Positions 49,796 to 60,366 of a stretch of 64,000 nt of DNA are shown here, in pieces. Every line of letters starts with the position of its first letter. Position 1 is the first letter of the stretch. Source of the stretch: an uncultured Spartobacteria bacterium (lineage in GTDB: Bacteria; Verrucomicrobiota; Verrucomicrobiia; Chthoniobacterales; Chthoniobacteraceae); the NCBI GenBank assembly GCA_903919125.1, contig CAIXGS010000028.1, positions 1 through 64,000 of the forward strand. The letters run 5' to 3'. Position numbers and translations under genes: made by a program. Below the pieces are notes generated by a model. The model had not been told where the DNA came from. It saw only the letters and a program-made list of their open reading frames with translations, and searched no databases.

Positions 49796-52700
49796 TTACG
49801 GAGTTTGCAGTTGTTCCACTGCAATCACCTGCTTGGTTTGACCCGGCGGCGTCCACAGCAAGCGCGCCGAGGAACTTCCGGTGTTTTCATAGTACTCCAA
49901 ACGCAAATCGAGGGTGATGCCCGCCCCCAACTGCATTGACACAGAGTCCTCAGCCAGCGCGTGGTCCGTCCAGTTGTTCACCATCAACTGCCCGTTCACA
50001 TACAACCGGACGCCGTCGTCTGATTGCACAAAGAACGTGTGGAGCCCAGCAACCGTCGTCTTCAAACGTCCCGTCCAACGCGCGGAGAACTTATCGGCCC
50101 CCAACGTTGGATCGGGACTTCCAAGACCCCAGTTGAAGTCGACTCCGGCATCTACGCGTGTGAGCTTGGGCAAGGTCAACGTAGAAGTCGCGAAGTACTC
50201 GCCCGTCAAGCCTTTGCTCACCAGCGGAGTCAACTCGAAGTCCCCAAGGGCAACCGTGCCCTGTGCATTGCCCGACGCACCGCCAAGAAACGCTCCGGCT
50301 GAAACAAGCTGCGAAAGCCCGCTCAGCTGAACGTTTCCGACGTTTGTGTAGGTCAAGTCATCGGGCGAAACGGCCAGCGCAATACGATCGCCCCGACGTT
50401 CAACCAATAACCAAGCATTTGGCGGCACCAACACGCCGCTAGCGACTTTACTGCTGACAGCCCCTCCCGGCATGGTCCGACTCCAAACGGACAACGAACC
50501 GTTGGCTGCCAACTGCACGGCAGCGAACCGATCCGTCGCTCCGATGCCCTCGCGCAACATCAACGCAGTAGCGGGAGTCCCGACGCTCAGGGAACGAATC
50601 TTCACTGCCATCTGGAAGTCGCCCGAGTGCATTTGGTTGAAGAATCCACCCTGCTCCACCGAGCCAGCCACCAATCCGGTTCCCAGCGTGACACATTGCC
50701 GACTTCCGTCCGCCAACAAGGAAGTGACGGGTTGCCCCACCGCTCCCAAAGGTGTCGCCGTAACCGACGGCCGCAGCGCCGACGCTGGAACCGCCTGCTT
50801 CACCAGCGAGGGCCCGGACCACAGCAACTTGCACGTCGCCAGACCAGTGCTCTCGAAATATTCCAGCTTAAGGTCCACCGGCACTCCGGCCTTTAGCGTG
50901 ATCGTCCCAGAATTTTCCGTGATACCGTGTGGTGTCCAGTTATCAATGAGCAACTGCCCGCCCAACCACAGCCGGACGCCATCGTCGGATTGCGTGTAGA
51001 ACGTGTAAACTCCCGAACTCGGAGCGGTCACTTGCCCGGTCCAACGCGCGGAGAAGCCTTCTGCAAGCAACGCGGGATGCGGCGAGTTGTTCACCCAGTC
51101 GAAGTTCACCATGCCATCGAGTCGGGCAACCGTGGGCAGCGTGAGATTGTTGGAGTTGAAGTACACCCCCAACAAGCCGTTCTGCGCCACAGGCTCCAGC
51201 GTCACGGGCCTGCTCAACGACCAACTGTCAACTACCGCACGAGCCAGCACATCCACCGCTCCGCTGCTGGCCAATACGCCGACCTGCAATGACGCCGACA
51301 AACCCGGCACCGTGTAAGACGCCACCGGCCTGTATGATGCGCCGTCGCTGGAGACGGATACGCGCACCACGTCTCCGGTTCGTTCCAACTGCAACCAAGC
51401 GTTTGGCAACGGCGCAATGGCATCCGCCCCCGCCGGGCTTGTTTCCGAGGAAACGCCCCCAGTCGTGAGCCGAGTCTCCATCACCACCTGCGCCGCTGGA
51501 GTAATCTCCGCAGCCACGGTCCGAGCCCCTGCCAGCACGCCCTCGCGCAACATCAGCCCAGCACGCGCCGCTGCCGGACCGCTCACGCTGCGCACTCGCA
51601 ACGCAATACGGAAGTCACCCGAAACGGTCTGCGCTTCTACACGCAACGCATCCGAAGTGCCGCCGACCCCAACGCCGCCGCCGTTCAATTCCCAACTTCC
51701 GTCCGCTAGAATACGCGAGGAACCGGGCGCAGTGCCGATTTGCAAAGCGGTCAGCCCGCCAGAGACGAGGTTCGTCGCCTTGGCCGTGCTGTTGACACTC
51801 ACAGAGACGTTTGCCGTCGCTGTCGCCAGTCCGTCGCTCACCGTGTACGTGAAACGGTCAACCCCATAATACCCCGCGTTCGGCTGATAAAGCACCCCGC
51901 CGGCAGCGATCGTGGCAACACCGCCACTCGGAACTGCCACCTCATTGACCCGCAACGAATTGGGTCCAGCGTCTGGATCACTGTCGTTGGCAAGAACAGG
52001 GACACTCACCGCGGTGGACTCATTCGTCACCGCAGAGTCGTCCACAGCAATAGGCGGTTTGTTCACATTGAAAGGCGCCGTACTCAGCGCGGTCGCGGGC
52101 ACAATCTCCTTCACCTGACTCGGACTGGACCAGCGCAACTGCGCCACAGCACCCCCAGAGTTTTCATAGTACTCCATTTTTATATCGGCTGGCTGACCTG
52201 CCACCAGCTTGATACTGCCGGCGACCTCTGCAGGCGCATGGTCCGTCCAGTTGTCCACCAGCAACACGCCATTCACCCACAACCGCACGCCGTCATCGCT
52301 AGTCGGAGCGAACGTGTAGTTTTCGCTAAACCGCGGAGTCACCGTGCCTGTCCAGCGCGTGGAGAATCCGTCCACCGGCACCACCGTGGCGGGAGAACCA
52401 GTTTGCCAGTCGAAGTTGACCGTCGAATCCAGGCGAGTGAGCACCGGCACCGTGAGGTCCGGTTTCCCGAAGTAGTCTCCCCTTAATCCAGCCAACCGGT
52501 TGGGATCAGGAGCCGCCACGGTCACAGCGACGGACGCAGTGGAAGTGAGATTCCCATCTGTGATCGTGTAAGAGAACGCGTCGGATCCGGCGAAACCGGC
52601 GACGGGAGTGTAGAGAACGGTGCTTCCCGAAATGGTCGCGGCACCATGCGCGGGCGTCGTCACCGAGGCAATGCTCAGCGGCGAAGGGCCGGCGTCCGGA

Positions 52701-55030
52701 TCGCTGTCGTTGGCGAGCACGCTGATAGGCGTGGCCATACCGGACGGCGTCCAGGCGGTGTCGTTGACCGCGACGGGCGGCTTGTTGGCTAGTGGCGTGA
52801 CTGGCGTGACTGAAACTCCTGAATTGTAGATCTCTATCTCACGGAGATTGATTTGATGGACACCCCCCTGAGCGCCCGCGTCTTTTAGGTCTTTATTGGA
52901 TGCGCCACCCCAAGTGACGTCATTGACCAAAAGACGGATTTTGCCCGTGATCACCGACGGAAAGCTGTGCGTAAAAACGCAGCGTTCGCTGTAGAAACTG
53001 TCCACAGTGGTCCAGTTGGTCTTAGTATAATTGCGGAAGGTGTTTACCGGCTCCTTCACCTTATCCACGGTAACCCACTGCCCATTCTGATCTACTTGCA
53101 ATTCGTAATCCAAAATCGAGCCATCCCACTGCCAAGGGATACCTGAATAAACGACCACGCGGTCGATGGATGTCGCTGCGGGCAGCCGGACTTCAAACCA
53201 CGCTGGGAACGTCGCATTGTTGCTCTCCCAGAGACGGTCTGTGTTGGACTGACTCCAATACCAAGACTCCAATTTTCCGTTAATGACCTTAGACGGAGGA
53301 TTGCTAACCCCTGCGTCGATGGGATGCACGCTGGATCCAGAGGCCGCAGCGGTGGCCCCGGTTTGCAGAGCCAAATTCGTTCCCCAATTCTGCGGCGTAA
53401 CACTTAGCGTACCCGTATATTCGACATAAGTAGGCAGTTCGCTCACAGGCACAGTCACCTTCCCGTTCACCACAGGGAGCGTGCTCTCGACCCCAAAGGG
53501 CGAAACCACCTTCACCGAGGTCGCGCTGCTTAAGTTCAGCTCCAGCTTCGCCTGCGTATCCCCCGAAGTCATCAGTGCGGCCACCTGCTTGCTCGGCCCA
53601 GTGAACAAACTACCGATGAACAGCTTGTTCCTCGGATTCCCAAAGTCCAACGCAGCGCTAAACCGCGTCCCAAACAACTCCTCCGACCACACACGGAGCA
53701 ACGGACCCACCGCGTTCAACGAGCCGTCCTCATTTTGGACCCAACGCGGCTCATCCCAGAACCCGCCGCTACGGTCGTACCAATAATGGTTGTGCTCCTT
53801 AGGAATTCCGTACTGCTCAAACACCATCATCTCCAACATGGTCCAGCGGCCTTGCAAACGCGGCTGATACGCACCGTACACCGGCCCCATAAACCCCTGC
53901 TCGGTCTGCCACTTCTCAATGCCGCTCAAATTGTATGTCTTGAGCCAGCTCATCACCTGGTCCATCGCCATACGCGTCAAATTCAAGTCGCCGTTGACGC
54001 AGTTGTAAGCGTGAAACGAAAACACGTCGATGTACTTGCCCCCGCCCGCGCGAAAGAACTCGTCATTCCATCCCGCCATGGGCGGCCCTACAGACACCGC
54101 GCCTGGCCCAAGCACTTTCAATGTCGGATCCACGCTCTTCACCGTCTGATAAAACGGCGCCAACTCGTTGTTCACAAACGCAGTCGCACTCATTGCAAAG
54201 TTCGGCTCGTTGCGCGCCTCCCAATACCGAACGCTCGTCTTGAAGTGATCCACAATTTTGCGCACCCCAACCAAATCGCCCGTTCCGTTGGGAAATACGA
54301 TCAACAGGTCCCGTTTGCGATACGAGTCAAACGGTGTGTAATACTGTTGATCCAACGCGATTTCCTTGTCCAGGCGCGCGATTTCAACATCTGGCGAACT
54401 GGCATTGTTAACGAAATGCCGCTGCGGTCCGTAGGCGAATACACCGCGAGTCACGGCGTCCATCAGGCCATCTCCTCCGTAAGTGCCAGGCGCAGGCATT
54501 TTAGGGAAATTAGAATCATCGCGGATAATGCAGAACATGCTGCTACCCACTGATGTGCCAAACGGCAGCCCTTGGTCATTCCCAAAGAAGTTCAGCTTGT
54601 ACCAGCCAGGCTGCCGGACGGCGGGGGCAATCGTAGTCCCAGTGACGGCCCCTTGATCCACCAAATTACCATAGTAATCCCTTATCTCATAACGGGATGC
54701 TCCGGCGCCGCTTAAACTGAACGAAATCGCATCACCTTTGTAAAAGACATGCCCTCGGCGGTTAGATTGGACGTTAATCGCAATCGGTGGCGGCGTCGAT
54801 TGCCACGCGGCTTCGGCCGGACAATAAGGCGCTAGGAGCGCGGCGGCCATCGGCAACCAAATTGGAAAGCGGCGTCGATTGCCGTTTTCCGAACCTCGAG
54901 CCGGAGCAGACAAACCATTTCCATCACGTTGCGCTTGAGTGGCTTTTAGATATTGCTGCGTTTGTCGGGATTGACGAGTAGAGCGAGATGAGTGGGATGA
55001 GTGGGATGAGTGGGTATTTCGAGATTTCAT
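49796..55030 (-). CDS. Large secreted PA14/discoidin/glycoside-hydrolase-like protein
   Basis: A 1,744-residue protein. A Ser/His/Arg/Gln-rich N-terminal tail (about 55 residues) precedes a hydrophobic segment (FPIWLPMAAALLAPYC), so it is exported. Residues about 85-500 look like a clan-A glycoside hydrolase (GH39/GH5-like): VRYWEARNEPNFA could hold the acid/base Glu and IEKWQTEQGFMG the nucleophile Glu. A discoidin-like domain (about 520-690) follows, then two Big_9/cadherin-like VLANDSDPDAGP domains, three PA14 domains (each with TSDDGVRLW or QSDDGVRL and VDNWTDH-type motifs), and two DUF1349/LamG-like domains. Such proteins bind and cut polysaccharide. I chose ATG 55030; the frame extends to 55075. 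Confidence 0.8.
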   Translation of the reverse strand: MKSRNTHSSHSSHSSRSTRQSRQTQQYLKATQAQRDGNGLSAPARGSENGNRRRFPIWLPMAAALLAPYCPAEAAWQSTPPPIAINVQSNRRGHVFYKGDAISFSLSGAGASRYEIRDYYGNLVDQGAVTGTTIAPAVRQPGWYKLNFFGNDQGLPFGTSVGSSMFCIIRDDSNFPKMPAPGTYGGDGLMDAVTRGVFAYGPQRHFVNNASSPDVEIARLDKEIALDQQYYTPFDSYRKRDLLIVFPNGTGDLVGVRKIVDHFKTSVRYWEARNEPNFAMSATAFVNNELAPFYQTVKSVDPTLKVLGPGAVSVGPPMAGWNDEFFRAGGGKYIDVFSFHAYNCVNGDLNLTRMAMDQVMSWLKTYNLSGIEKWQTEQGFMGPVYGAYQPRLQGRWTMLEMMVFEQYGIPKEHNHYWYDRSGGFWDEPRWVQNEDGSLNAVGPLLRVWSEELFGTRFSAALDFGNPRNKLFIGSLFTGPSKQVAALMTSGDTQAKLELNLSSATSVKVVSPFGVESTLPVVNGKVTVPVSELPTYVEYTGTLSVTPQNWGTNLALQTGATAAASGSSVHPIDAGVSNPPSKVINGKLESWYWSQSNTDRLWESNNATFPAWFEVRLPAATSIDRVVVYSGIPWQWDGSILDYELQVDQNGQWVTVDKVKEPVNTFRNYTKTNWTTVDSFYSERCVFTHSFPSVITGKIRLLVNDVTWGGASNKDLKDAGAQGGVHQINLREIEIYNSGVSVTPVTPLANKPPVAVNDTAWTPSGMATPISVLANDSDPDAGPSPLSIASVTTPAHGAATISGSTVLYTPVAGFAGSDAFSYTITDGNLTSTASVAVTVAAPDPNRLAGLRGDYFGKPDLTVPVLTRLDSTVNFDWQTGSPATVVPVDGFSTRWTGTVTPRFSENYTFAPTSDDGVRLWVNGVLLVDNWTDHAPAEVAGSIKLVAGQPADIKMEYYENSGGAVAQLRWSSPSQVKEIVPATALSTAPFNVNKPPIAVDDSAVTNESTAVSVPVLANDSDPDAGPNSLRVNEVAVPSGGVATIAAGGVLYQPNAGYYGVDRFTYTVSDGLATATANVSVSVNSTAKATNLVSGGLTALQIGTAPGSSRILADGSWELNGGGVGVGGTSDALRVEAQTVSGDFRIALRVRSVSGPAAARAGLMLREGVLAGARTVAAEITPAAQVVMETRLTTGGVSSETSPAGADAIAPLPNAWLQLERTGDVVRVSVSSDGASYRPVASYTVPGLSASLQVGVLASSGAVDVLARAVVDSWSLSRPVTLEPVAQNGLLGVYFNSNNLTLPTVARLDGMVNFDWVNNSPHPALLAEGFSARWTGQVTAPSSGVYTFYTQSDDGVRLWLGGQLLIDNWTPHGITENSGTITLKAGVPVDLKLEYFESTGLATCKLLWSGPSLVKQAVPASALRPSVTATPLGAVGQPVTSLLADGSRQCVTLGTGLVAGSVEQGGFFNQMHSGDFQMAVKIRSLSVGTPATALMLREGIGATDRFAAVQLAANGSLSVWSRTMPGGAVSSKVASGVLVPPNAWLLVERRGDRIALAVSPDDLTYTNVGNVQLSGLSQLVSAGAFLGGASGNAQGTVALGDFELTPLVSKGLTGEYFATSTLTLPKLTRVDAGVDFNWGLGSPDPTLGADKFSARWTGRLKTTVAGLHTFFVQSDDGVRLYVNGQLMVNNWTDHALAEDSVSMQLGAGITLDLRLEYYENTGSSSARLLWTPPGQTKQVIAVEQLQTP
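54987..55013. repeat. Three perfect 9-bp repeats encoding His-Ser-Ser
   Basis: GATGAGTGG occurs three times in tandem on the plus strand and encodes HSS-HSS-HSS in the N-terminal tail of the PA14 protein. Each unit is three codons, so slippage would change length and not frame. Confidence 0.9.
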
Positions 55031-55180
55031 GCGGGTGGATTGACCCACGAAGAGCTCGCGGGGTTCTCCCTGCACCAGACTCGGATTTTATGTCCCGTCA
55101 AATTTTACAACGAAAGATACTCCACACGAGCAACTTAAAATCATCTCACACCTCTCCAAAAGCTTTCTCCCAGCGAAAAA

Positions 55181-55765
55181 TTAGACCTTGGGCAACGTCA
55201 CCCTCTGCCGCTGGTTCTGATACTTGCCCTGCCGTGTCCGATACGATGTCCCACAGGGTTGACCCTGGAAAAACAGCATCTGTACCACCCCTTCGTCCGC
55301 GTAAATCCGACAGTCCGCAGCGCTGGAATTCGAAAACTCCAAAGTAAGGTGCCCTTTCCAACCCGCCTCCGCTGGGGTCACATTGGCAATAATTCCGCAG
55401 CGTGCATACGTGCTTTTACCTACGCAAATGGCCGTTACATCTCCGGGCAAATGCAGCTGTTCCACCGCCACTCCGAGCCCGTAACTGCGCGCTGGCAAAA
55501 TGAAATAAGCGCCTGAGGCATCCCGATGCAAAGTAGTGGACTCCAGATTTTTAGGATTGAACGCTTTGGGATCCACGACCGTGCCGGGCAAATGGCGGAA
55601 AATCAGGAATTCCCGCGCGGAAAGTCGCAAATCATAGCCATAACTTGATGGACCGTAGGAAAGTACAGGCAACCCGTCTTCGAGTTCGCGAACGAGTGCC
55701 TGCTCAAAAGGGGATATCATCCCTTTCTGAGAAAAGGCGCGGATTTGATGGTCGTTAAGAATCAC
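55181..55765 (-). CDS. dcd: dCTP deaminase
   Basis: A 194-residue enzyme that converts dCTP to dUTP for dTTP synthesis, or directly to dUMP in bifunctional forms. Family elements: [10 protein letters not shown] at the start, [33 protein letters not shown] and [19 protein letters not shown] with the catalytic Glu. I chose GTG 55765 because the family N-terminus begins at that valine; the frame is open to 55891 but those 42 residues are Arg/Gly/Trp-rich and would overlap the divergent acs frame. Confidence 0.9.
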   Translation of the reverse strand: MILNDHQIRAFSQKGMISPFEQALVRELEDGLPVLSYGPSSYGYDLRLSAREFLIFRHLPGTVVDPKAFNPKNLESTTLHRDASGAYFILPARSYGLGVAVEQLHLPGDVTAICVGKSTYARCGIIANVTPAEAGWKGHLTLEFSNSSAADCRIYADEGVVQMLFFQGQPCGTSYRTRQGKYQNQRQRVTLPKV

Positions 55766-55934
55766 AGTTCTTCCAGTTAATCCGAACTCGAGTCCCAAAG
55801 GCAAATGGAACCACCAAAGCACCCCTCTCCGAGCGCCCACGCCTCCCTTTCCCCATATTCTCCTGCAAGTGCGCTTGCCCTTCGCTGCCACAACCAGTTT
55901 CCTTGTGCCTTACCTCACCTTTTTACCCCCACTC

Positions 55935-57887
55935 ATGAGCTCCAAAAACATCGAGTCGCACCTCGTCGAAAAACGCGTCTTTAAACCTTCCCGGGATTTC
56001 TCCAAAAAAGCCCGTATCGGGAGCATGGCCGAGTACCAAAAGCTATGGGAAGAATCCATCGCCAAACCCGACAAATTCTGGGCTAGAGAGGCCTCCGAAT
56101 TACTCTGGCAACAAAAGTGGTCCAAGGTTCTCGAATGGAAAGAGCCGTTCGCCAAGTGGTTTGTTGGCGGCCATTTAAATGTTTCAGAAAACTGCCTCGA
56201 CCGCCATCTTGGCACCCCGCGCCAAAACAAAGCCGCCATTCTGTGGGAAGGCGAACCCGGCGAAAAACGCACCCTCACCTACCAGCAATTGCACCGCGAA
56301 GTCTGCCGCTTCGCCAACGTCCTCAAGGCGCACAAAGTCAAAAAAGGCGAGCGCGTCATTATCTACATGCCCATGGTCCCAGAAGCGGCCATCGCCATGC
56401 TGGCCTGCGCTCGCATCGGTGCCACTCATTCCGTGGTTTTCGGCGGCTTCAGCGCCGAGGCCATTCGCGACCGCATCTCGGATTCCCAAGCCGTCCTAGT
56501 CATCACCTGTGACGGTGGCTACCGTCGCGGCAGCGTCGTCCCCTTGAAAAAGAACGTCGATGACGCGCTCAAGGGTGACGCCCAGACCGTCCGCGGTGTC
56601 ATCGCCTTCAAGCGCACAGGCCAGGAAACCCACATGGAGCAGGGTCGCGACACTTGGTGGCACGACGAAATGGCCAAGGTGGACGCCAACTGCCCAGCCA
56701 TTCCCTTGGATAGCGAACACCCGCTTTTCGTGCTCTACACCTCCGGTTCCACAGGAAAGCCCAAGGGCATTCTGCATACCACAGGTGGCTATTTGGTAGG
56801 GGCTTACATGACTACCAAGTACGTTTTCGACCTGCGCGATGAAGACGTCTACTGGTGCACCGCCGACATCGGTTGGGTCACAGGCCACAGCTACATCGTC
56901 TACGGCCCGCTCGCCAATGGCGCCACCATCCTCATGTATGAGGGCGCTCCCAACTGGCCCGAAAACGATCGCTTCTGGAAAATCATCGAAGATTACCGCG
57001 TCACCATCTTCTACACCGCTCCCACCGCCATCCGCGCGTTCATTCGCTGGGGCGATCAGTGGGTCAAAAAACACGATCTGAGCAGCTTGCGCCTGCTAGG
57101 CTCCGTCGGCGAACCCATTAACCCAGAAGCGTGGATGTGGTACCACAACGTCATTGGTGGCGGCCGGTGTCCGATTGTCGATACTTGGTGGCAGACCGAA
57201 ACTGGGGCCATCATGATCACCTCCTTGCCAGGAGCGGTTCCGACCAAACCCGGCTCTGCTGCGTTGCCTTTCTTCGGAGTCGACGCCGTTGTGGTCGATG
57301 ATAACGGCGACGAGGTCGGCCCAAATGTGGGCGGTAAACTCGTCATCCGTAAACCGTGGCCTTCCATGCTACGTACTATCCACGGTGATAAACCCCGTTA
57401 CAAGAAGACTTACTGGGCCGAAGTCAAGGGCGCCTACTTCGCCGGCGATGGCGCTCGCCGAGACAAGGACGGTTATTTCTGGATCGTCGGACGCATCGAT
57501 GACGTCCTCAATGTGGCCGGTCACCGCATCGGCACTAGCGAAGTGGAAAGTGCATTAGTCTCCCACGCCGTCGTCGCAGAAGCCGCCGTCGTCGGCAGAC
57601 CTGACGATCTCAAAGGACAAGCCGTTGTCTGTTTTGTCACATTAAAGCAGGACGTCACTGCCACCGAACAGTTGCGCGAAGACTTGAAAAAACACGTCCG
57701 GCACGTGATCGGCCCCGTCGCCACGCCCGACGAAATCCGTTTTGCCGACGCCCTGCCCAAAACACGTTCGGGAAAAATAATGCGGCGTCTTCTAAAGCAA
57801 GTAGCAGCAGGCGTGACCGTTACAGGTGACACATCCTCGCTCGAGGATCTCTCCATCCTCGCCAAGCTCGCGGCTAAGGAAGACTAA
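55935..57887 (+). CDS. acs: Acetyl-CoA synthetase
   Basis: A 650-residue AMP-forming enzyme making acetyl-CoA from acetate. The ATP-binding motif [14 protein letters not shown] is near residue 270, [12 protein letters not shown] is the A5-like motif, and [20 protein letters not shown] and [10 protein letters not shown] (with the regulatory and catalytic Lys) complete the C-terminal domain. The start at 55935 fits the family length; the frame begins at 55869 with 22 extra residues. A terminator-like hairpin follows near 57945. It is divergent from dcd with 169 nt between starts. Confidence 0.95.
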   Translation: MSSKNIESHLVEKRVFKPSRDFSKKARIGSMAEYQKLWEESIAKPDKFWAREASELLWQQKWSKVLEWKEPFAKWFVGGHLNVSENCLDRHLGTPRQNKAAILWEGEPGEKRTLTYQQLHREVCRFANVLKAHKVKKGERVIIYMPMVPEAAIAMLACARIGATHSVVFGGFSAEAIRDRISDSQAVLVITCDGGYRRGSVVPLKKNVDDALKGDAQTVRGVIAFKRTGQETHMEQGRDTWWHDEMAKVDANCPAIPLDSEHPLFVLYTSGSTGKPKGILHTTGGYLVGAYMTTKYVFDLRDEDVYWCTADIGWVTGHSYIVYGPLANGATILMYEGAPNWPENDRFWKIIEDYRVTIFYTAPTAIRAFIRWGDQWVKKHDLSSLRLLGSVGEPINPEAWMWYHNVIGGGRCPIVDTWWQTETGAIMITSLPGAVPTKPGSAALPFFGVDAVVVDDNGDEVGPNVGGKLVIRKPWPSMLRTIHGDKPRYKKTYWAEVKGAYFAGDGARRDKDGYFWIVGRIDDVLNVAGHRIGTSEVESALVSHAVVAEAAVVGRPDDLKGQAVVCFVTLKQDVTATEQLREDLKKHVRHVIGPVATPDEIRFADALPKTRSGKIMRRLLKQVAAGVTVTGDTSSLEDLSILAKLAAKED

Positions 57888-57944
57888 CCGGCGCACACGG
57901 AGAAAGCACCCCGTACGGCAAACACTCCATTTTAACCCAAACAG

Positions 57945-57993
57945 CGCAAAGAGCGCGGAAATCAGGAATTTCTGCGTTCTCTTAGCGTTTTTT
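57945..57993 (+). terminator. Terminator-like hairpin after acs
   Basis: The arms CGCAAAGAGCGCGGAAAT and ATTTCTGCGTTCTCTTAGCG are near-complementary (two short indels) around a 5-nt loop and are followed by TTTTTT. It lies about 60 nt after the acs stop. The wording of the arms also recalls widespread intergenic palindromes in related genomes. Confidence 0.6.
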
Positions 57994-58212
57994 GTGATTC
58001 GGCTGAGAGCGGAATTGCCGAATTCAGAGCTAAATAATGGGACAGATGGCGATCCGGCGCGACCGTCGGGAAAGCGCCATCGATTTTCTTAGTTTTTTGG
58101 CACAAAAACTGAACGTTTCACAATTTCCTGAGTCCTAACTAATAAGAGGTTGTGCTTCCTTGCCCTCGGTTTCGCCGTGGCATTGCGGATGACCGCGCAG
58201 CGTTTGCAGAGA

Positions 58213-58253
58213 ACTGCACGGCCACTGTAGGTCACTGTAGGACACTGCACGGC
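58213..58253. repeat. 10-bp tandem repeat, about four units
   Basis: Units read ACTGCACGGC, CACTGTAGGT, CACTGTAGGA and CACTGCACGG. The two central units differ in one base, and the outer units share CTGCACGG. Confidence 0.7.
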
Positions 58254-58779
58254 GGTGCCGCCTCCAGATGGCTTTGCTTCTACCAGATCCACTTGGTCTA
58301 CGGCATCCACCCTCTGGCTTTCGTGTTCTCTTTGTAATCAGGAAATAATCAGTATGTTATTGCGCGTGTTTTAGTTGACCTAATTAAGCCTGCCAAAACA
58401 GTCGGTTTAATTAGTTCAATTAGTTCAGCAATCCGAATCGCGGTGGCCATGGTTCGGCTGTGGTTGCCGCAGTAACCAAGATGTTTTGATGGGCGCAGCC
58501 TTGGTGGCTTTCGTGACCTTACCCAGCGAGGACGCGACGTCCCTCGATCGCTTCCCCAACCACGGAGCCTGCGCTGTGGTGACCGCTCCTTAGGGCTCCC
58601 CCACCCAAAGCTTCTGCTTCAGTCCATGCTTCAATGCCCGCTTCAATGTAACTCCCAGCGGCGGAAAGTTGAAGTCGCCCTCTTTCGCTTCCTACACCCT
58701 TTTGTTCCCGCAGAACGTTGGCACTTCTCCGCTCCCAGCTCAGCTTTCCTAGCTCTAGAAACACCTCTCCCTCAACATT

Positions 58780-59709
58780 ATGAAACCTTTTAAAAATATT
58801 AGCGGCGAGGAACCCGAATCAGGCCTCCGCGTCTACCTTCGTGAAATTGGCCGCGTCGCCCTGCTCACCCCTAAACAGGAAATCGAACTCGCCGCACGAA
58901 TTCAACTGGGTGACAGGGAGGCGCGCGCACTGATGATCAACGCCAACTTGCGTCTGGTGGTTAAAATCGCCCACGATTACAGCAACTTCGGCCTCCCAAT
59001 GCCGGATCTCATCTCCGAAGGTAATATTGGGTTAATCAAAGCTGTAGAACGATTCGATCCGGCAAAAGGCGGGAAGTTGAGCACCTACGCCGCATGGTGG
59101 ATTAAGCAGAGCATCAAACGCGCCCTGGCCAACCAAAGTAAAACCATCCGACTACCCGTCCACCTTGTGGATAAAATTGCTAAAATCCGCCGTCTTTCGC
59201 AAGGGATGAGCGAGGAACTGGGACGTGAGCCCACCGACGAAGAGTTAGCAGAGGAGGTGGGCATTTCAGCCCCAAAACTCGCCCAATTGCGGATCATTTC
59301 CCTACGCCCAGCCTCTCTCGATGCCCCCGTGAGCGACGAGGACGGTAAAGAATTAGGGGAAACCGTAGGGGACTTGGAGGCTCCCAACCCTTTGGAGCAA
59401 CTTCAGGATAGCAACCTGCTAGACGAACTCGGAGAGGTACTTGAAGAACTGGACGCCAGAGAGCGCAAAATTATCAGTTCTCGATTTGGCCTCGGAGGCG
59501 ATCCCCCAAAAACCCTAGAGGAAGTAGGCAAGCGCTTCGGCGTGACCAGGGAGCGCATCCGCCAGCTTCAAAACGGGGCTCTGGCGAAATTAAAGCGTGC
59601 CCTTGCTCGCCGAGATCGGCCCATTGAAGCGTTGCTGCCCGGTGACATCGGGGTGCTGCTCGCTTCCCGCAGAAAAGAGGATGCACACTCCTCTCGCCCA
59701 ATTGGCTAG
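58780..59709 (+). CDS. Sigma-70 family factor, RpoD/RpoS-type
   Basis: A 309-residue sigma factor lacking region 1.1. Region 1.2 shows SGLRVYLREIGRVALLTPKQ. Region 2 includes ANLRLVVKIAHDYSNFGLPM, DLISEGNIGLIKAVERFDP and STYAAWWIKQSIKRAL. Region 3 begins RLPVHLVDKIAKI. Region 4 has RKIISSRFGLGG and GVTRERIRQLQNGALAKLKR. It binds core RNA polymerase and recognises -10/-35 promoters. Its size and missing region 1.1 fit an alternative or RpoS-like group 2 factor, but the PVC housekeeping factor can look similar, so I leave the symbol blank. Confidence 0.9.
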   Translation: MKPFKNISGEEPESGLRVYLREIGRVALLTPKQEIELAARIQLGDREARALMINANLRLVVKIAHDYSNFGLPMPDLISEGNIGLIKAVERFDPAKGGKLSTYAAWWIKQSIKRALANQSKTIRLPVHLVDKIAKIRRLSQGMSEELGREPTDEELAEEVGISAPKLAQLRIISLRPASLDAPVSDEDGKELGETVGDLEAPNPLEQLQDSNLLDELGEVLEELDARERKIISSRFGLGGDPPKTLEEVGKRFGVTRERIRQLQNGALAKLKRALARRDRPIEALLPGDIGVLLASRRKEDAHSSRPIG

Positions 59710-60366
59710 GCACGGGCTTGCCGGGCAAAAATAAGTGAGATAAGTGAGTTGCCTTGGATTGAGATGCCCAAATTTTCCGAAAGGCGACCGCGAAGAGGGA
59801 TACCTCGGTTCGAACTTGGAATTTGGGCGCCAAGACGCAGCACCTAGCGGAGCACTAGCAGGCAGTGTGTCTAATTTGTTGGTTCTGGCGACGCCGTGTT
59901 CAACGATGGCAATTGATGTTTTACCGATTAATTGCTTCGGCGAGTCACCAAAAGTCGTCGTGAGGATGCTTATCAGGCCGAAGGTTGAGGAGCGCAGCGA
60001 CGACACCACTGGTTTGTCCGGCCGAGCCGGCTCGGATCCCAGAGGGATGCTAGCGGCGGGGCTTTAAGGGCAAAACAAGCCATCGTTTGTGGAAAATACG
60101 GCGTGCGTCACTGGAAAATCTCAATGCCCAGCAGCATGGGAGGGCTGGCATCCCTCCGGGATGCGTGGTGTTTTTTGTATCGTATCCGGTGGTGTCGCTT
60201 CGCTCAACCACCGGCAAATGGCCTCGATGCCTCCGGCATCGGAACCTTCATTCGTAGCCTCACTGCCCACTAATGTTTAGTACATTTGTGTCTGAATTAT
60301 CCCAAAATATGTCCGCATACTTGCGAGGTGAAGCGGGTTGTACTTTATAAATCCCACCAGCACCCC
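59710..60366. other. 657-nt intergenic region with degenerate REP-like hairpins
   Basis: I find no supported gene. A minus-strand frame at 59590-60009 (LRSSTFGLISILTTTFGDSP) looks like a translated repeat and not a conserved protein. Hairpin elements at 60149-60240 and a partial inverted copy near 59985-60050 dominate the region. The promoter of the downstream gene at 60367 should lie in the last 100 nt. Confidence 0.5.
60149..60240. repeat. Cluster of three hairpins, REP-like element
   Basis: CATCCCTCCGGGATG (60149-60163), CCGGTGGT...ACCACCGG (60186-60214, 13-nt loop containing GTCGCTTCGCTC) and GATGCCTCCGGCATC (60226-60240) are short perfect palindromic stems with TCC or longer loops. A degenerate copy of the middle unit, in opposite orientation (AGCGCAGCGACGACACCACT), lies near 59991-60010. 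This looks like a repeated extragenic palindrome family; only a genome-wide search can confirm it. Confidence 0.6.

Larger units (their letters stand above)
57888..58779. other. 892-nt intergenic region between acs and the sigma factor gene
   Basis: No convincing gene. It contains the acs terminator (57945-57993), four 10-mer tandem repeats (58213-58253), and a tandem AATTAGTTC pair (58409-58426). A structured-looking segment near 58455-58510 has GGTTGCCGCAGTAACC and CCAAG/CTTGG arms. A short minus-strand frame at 58519-58764 lacks family features. The promoter of the sigma gene should be in the last 300 nt. Confidence 0.5.

Noticed and set aside
58519-58764. An 81-residue minus-strand frame upstream of the sigma gene
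   Set aside because: It is Gly/Ala/Glu-rich, has no family match by eye and covers the likely promoter region.
59590-60009. A 139-residue minus-strand frame over the end of the sigma gene
   Set aside because: It is partly antisense to the sigma factor and partly a translated REP-like repeat.
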